Shown: positions 6,273 to 6,556 of the stretch, piece after piece
Numbering within the stretch: position 1 is the stretch's first letter
How the letters are laid out: each line of letters opens with the position of its first letter
Source: Alphaproteobacteria bacterium UBA6544
GTDB taxonomy: Bacteria > Pseudomonadota > Alphaproteobacteria > UBA8366
Assembly (NCBI GenBank): GCA_002434595.1
Contig: DJKK01000170.1
Span: 5,506-12,061 of the forward strand
Direction of reading: 5' to 3'
Length of the DNA stretch: 6,556 bases
Translations under genes and position numbers: made by a program
The notes under the pieces: model-generated
What the model was told of the DNA's origin: nothing
What the model saw: the letters and a program-made list of their open reading frames with translations, nothing else
The model's database searches: none

Positions 6273-6556
6273 TTAGAGTGCTTGCGAACCTTTACCGAAT
6301 TCCGGATAAGCCTCCATGCCGAGCTCGACCTTGTCGAGCCCGTCCATTTCTTCCTCTTCAGAGACCCGGATACCGATCGTGGCTTTCAGTGCCAGCCAGA
6401 CTATAGAACTGGCGATGCAGACGAACGCACCAATCAACAGCACGCCCCAGAGCTGGGTCAGGAAACTGCCGCTGCCGAAAATACCAACGGCAAGCGTTCC
6501 CCAAATTCCCGACACAAGGTGTGCGGAAATCGCGCCGACCACATCGTCGATCTTGA
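6273..6556 (-). CDS. amtB: Ammonium transporter Amt family, C-terminal part (partial; 5' end beyond the window)
   Basis: Amt proteins are trimeric inner-membrane channels that take up ammonium and are gated by a PII protein (GlnK). Only the last 93 residues are visible, entering the window in frame at 6554. They begin KIDDVVGAISAHLVSGIWGT, the conserved family segment with the histidine of the twin-His pore (His in SAHLVSGIWG). A final membrane segment follows (QLWGVLLIGAFVCIASSIVW), then a cytoplasmic tail with RVSEEEEMDGLD and ELGMEAYPEF, the conserved regulatory C-terminus that contacts GlnK. The stop is TAA at 6275-6273. The gene converges on the efflux operon and shares the terminator at 6169-6190. 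The symbol is the usual name for this family; the exact paralogue cannot be set from a fragment. Confidence 0.92.
   Translation of the reverse strand, partial: KIDDVVGAISAHLVSGIWGTLAVGIFGSGSFLTQLWGVLLIGAFVCIASSIVWLALKATIGIRVSEEEEMDGLDKVELGMEAYPEFGKGSQAL

Noticed and set aside
1..6556. CRISPR array, tRNA, insertion sequence ends or integration sites
   Set aside because: No regularly spaced repeats, cloverleaf-like segments, transposase motifs or matching terminal repeats were seen on reading both strands.

Overview
The window looks like chromosomal DNA from an alphaproteobacterium, with moderate-to-high GC genes and AT-rich promoter regions. Two partial genes on the minus strand frame it. At the left is the N-terminal membrane domain of the DNA translocase FtsK (630 down to 1, running off the edge). 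At the right is the C-terminal end of an Amt-type ammonium transporter (6556 down to 6273). In several alphaproteobacteria (from memory, e.g. rhizobia) glnK, amtB and ftsK lie close together on one strand. The two edge genes keep that order and orientation here, which is the main basis for the taxonomic guess.

Between them, on the opposite (plus) strand, lies a compact three-gene operon. It encodes an RND efflux periplasmic adaptor (about 926-2014), an HAE-type RND inner-membrane pump (2011-5094, ATGA overlap with the adaptor) and an LLM-class flavin- or F420-dependent oxidoreductase (5105-6163, 10 nt after the pump stop). No outer-membrane channel and no local regulator gene are present. The pump keeps the proton-relay residues (D399, D400, K914), so it should be active. 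The likely arrangement is proton-driven export of a hydrophobic or toxic compound, with the third gene chemically modifying the same or a related compound; the substrate cannot be read from sequence.

The divergent intergenic region between ftsK and the efflux operon is about 295 nt (631-925). It holds a dense cluster of overlapping inverted repeats at 695-727, shaped like a repressor operator. One of these, a 19-bp palindrome with 8-bp arms and a 3-nt centre, sits over a plausible ftsK promoter. A second, unrelated 19-bp palindrome with the same 8-3-8 geometry lies at 854-872 in the adaptor leader. These repeats, and the base composition at 833-925, suggest that the adaptor starts at 926 rather than at 833.

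The convergent gap 6164-6272 holds a strong hairpin terminator (6169-6190). It has a T-tract on both strands and serves both the efflux operon and the ammonium transporter. No tRNA, rRNA, CRISPR array, insertion sequence or clear attachment site was seen.
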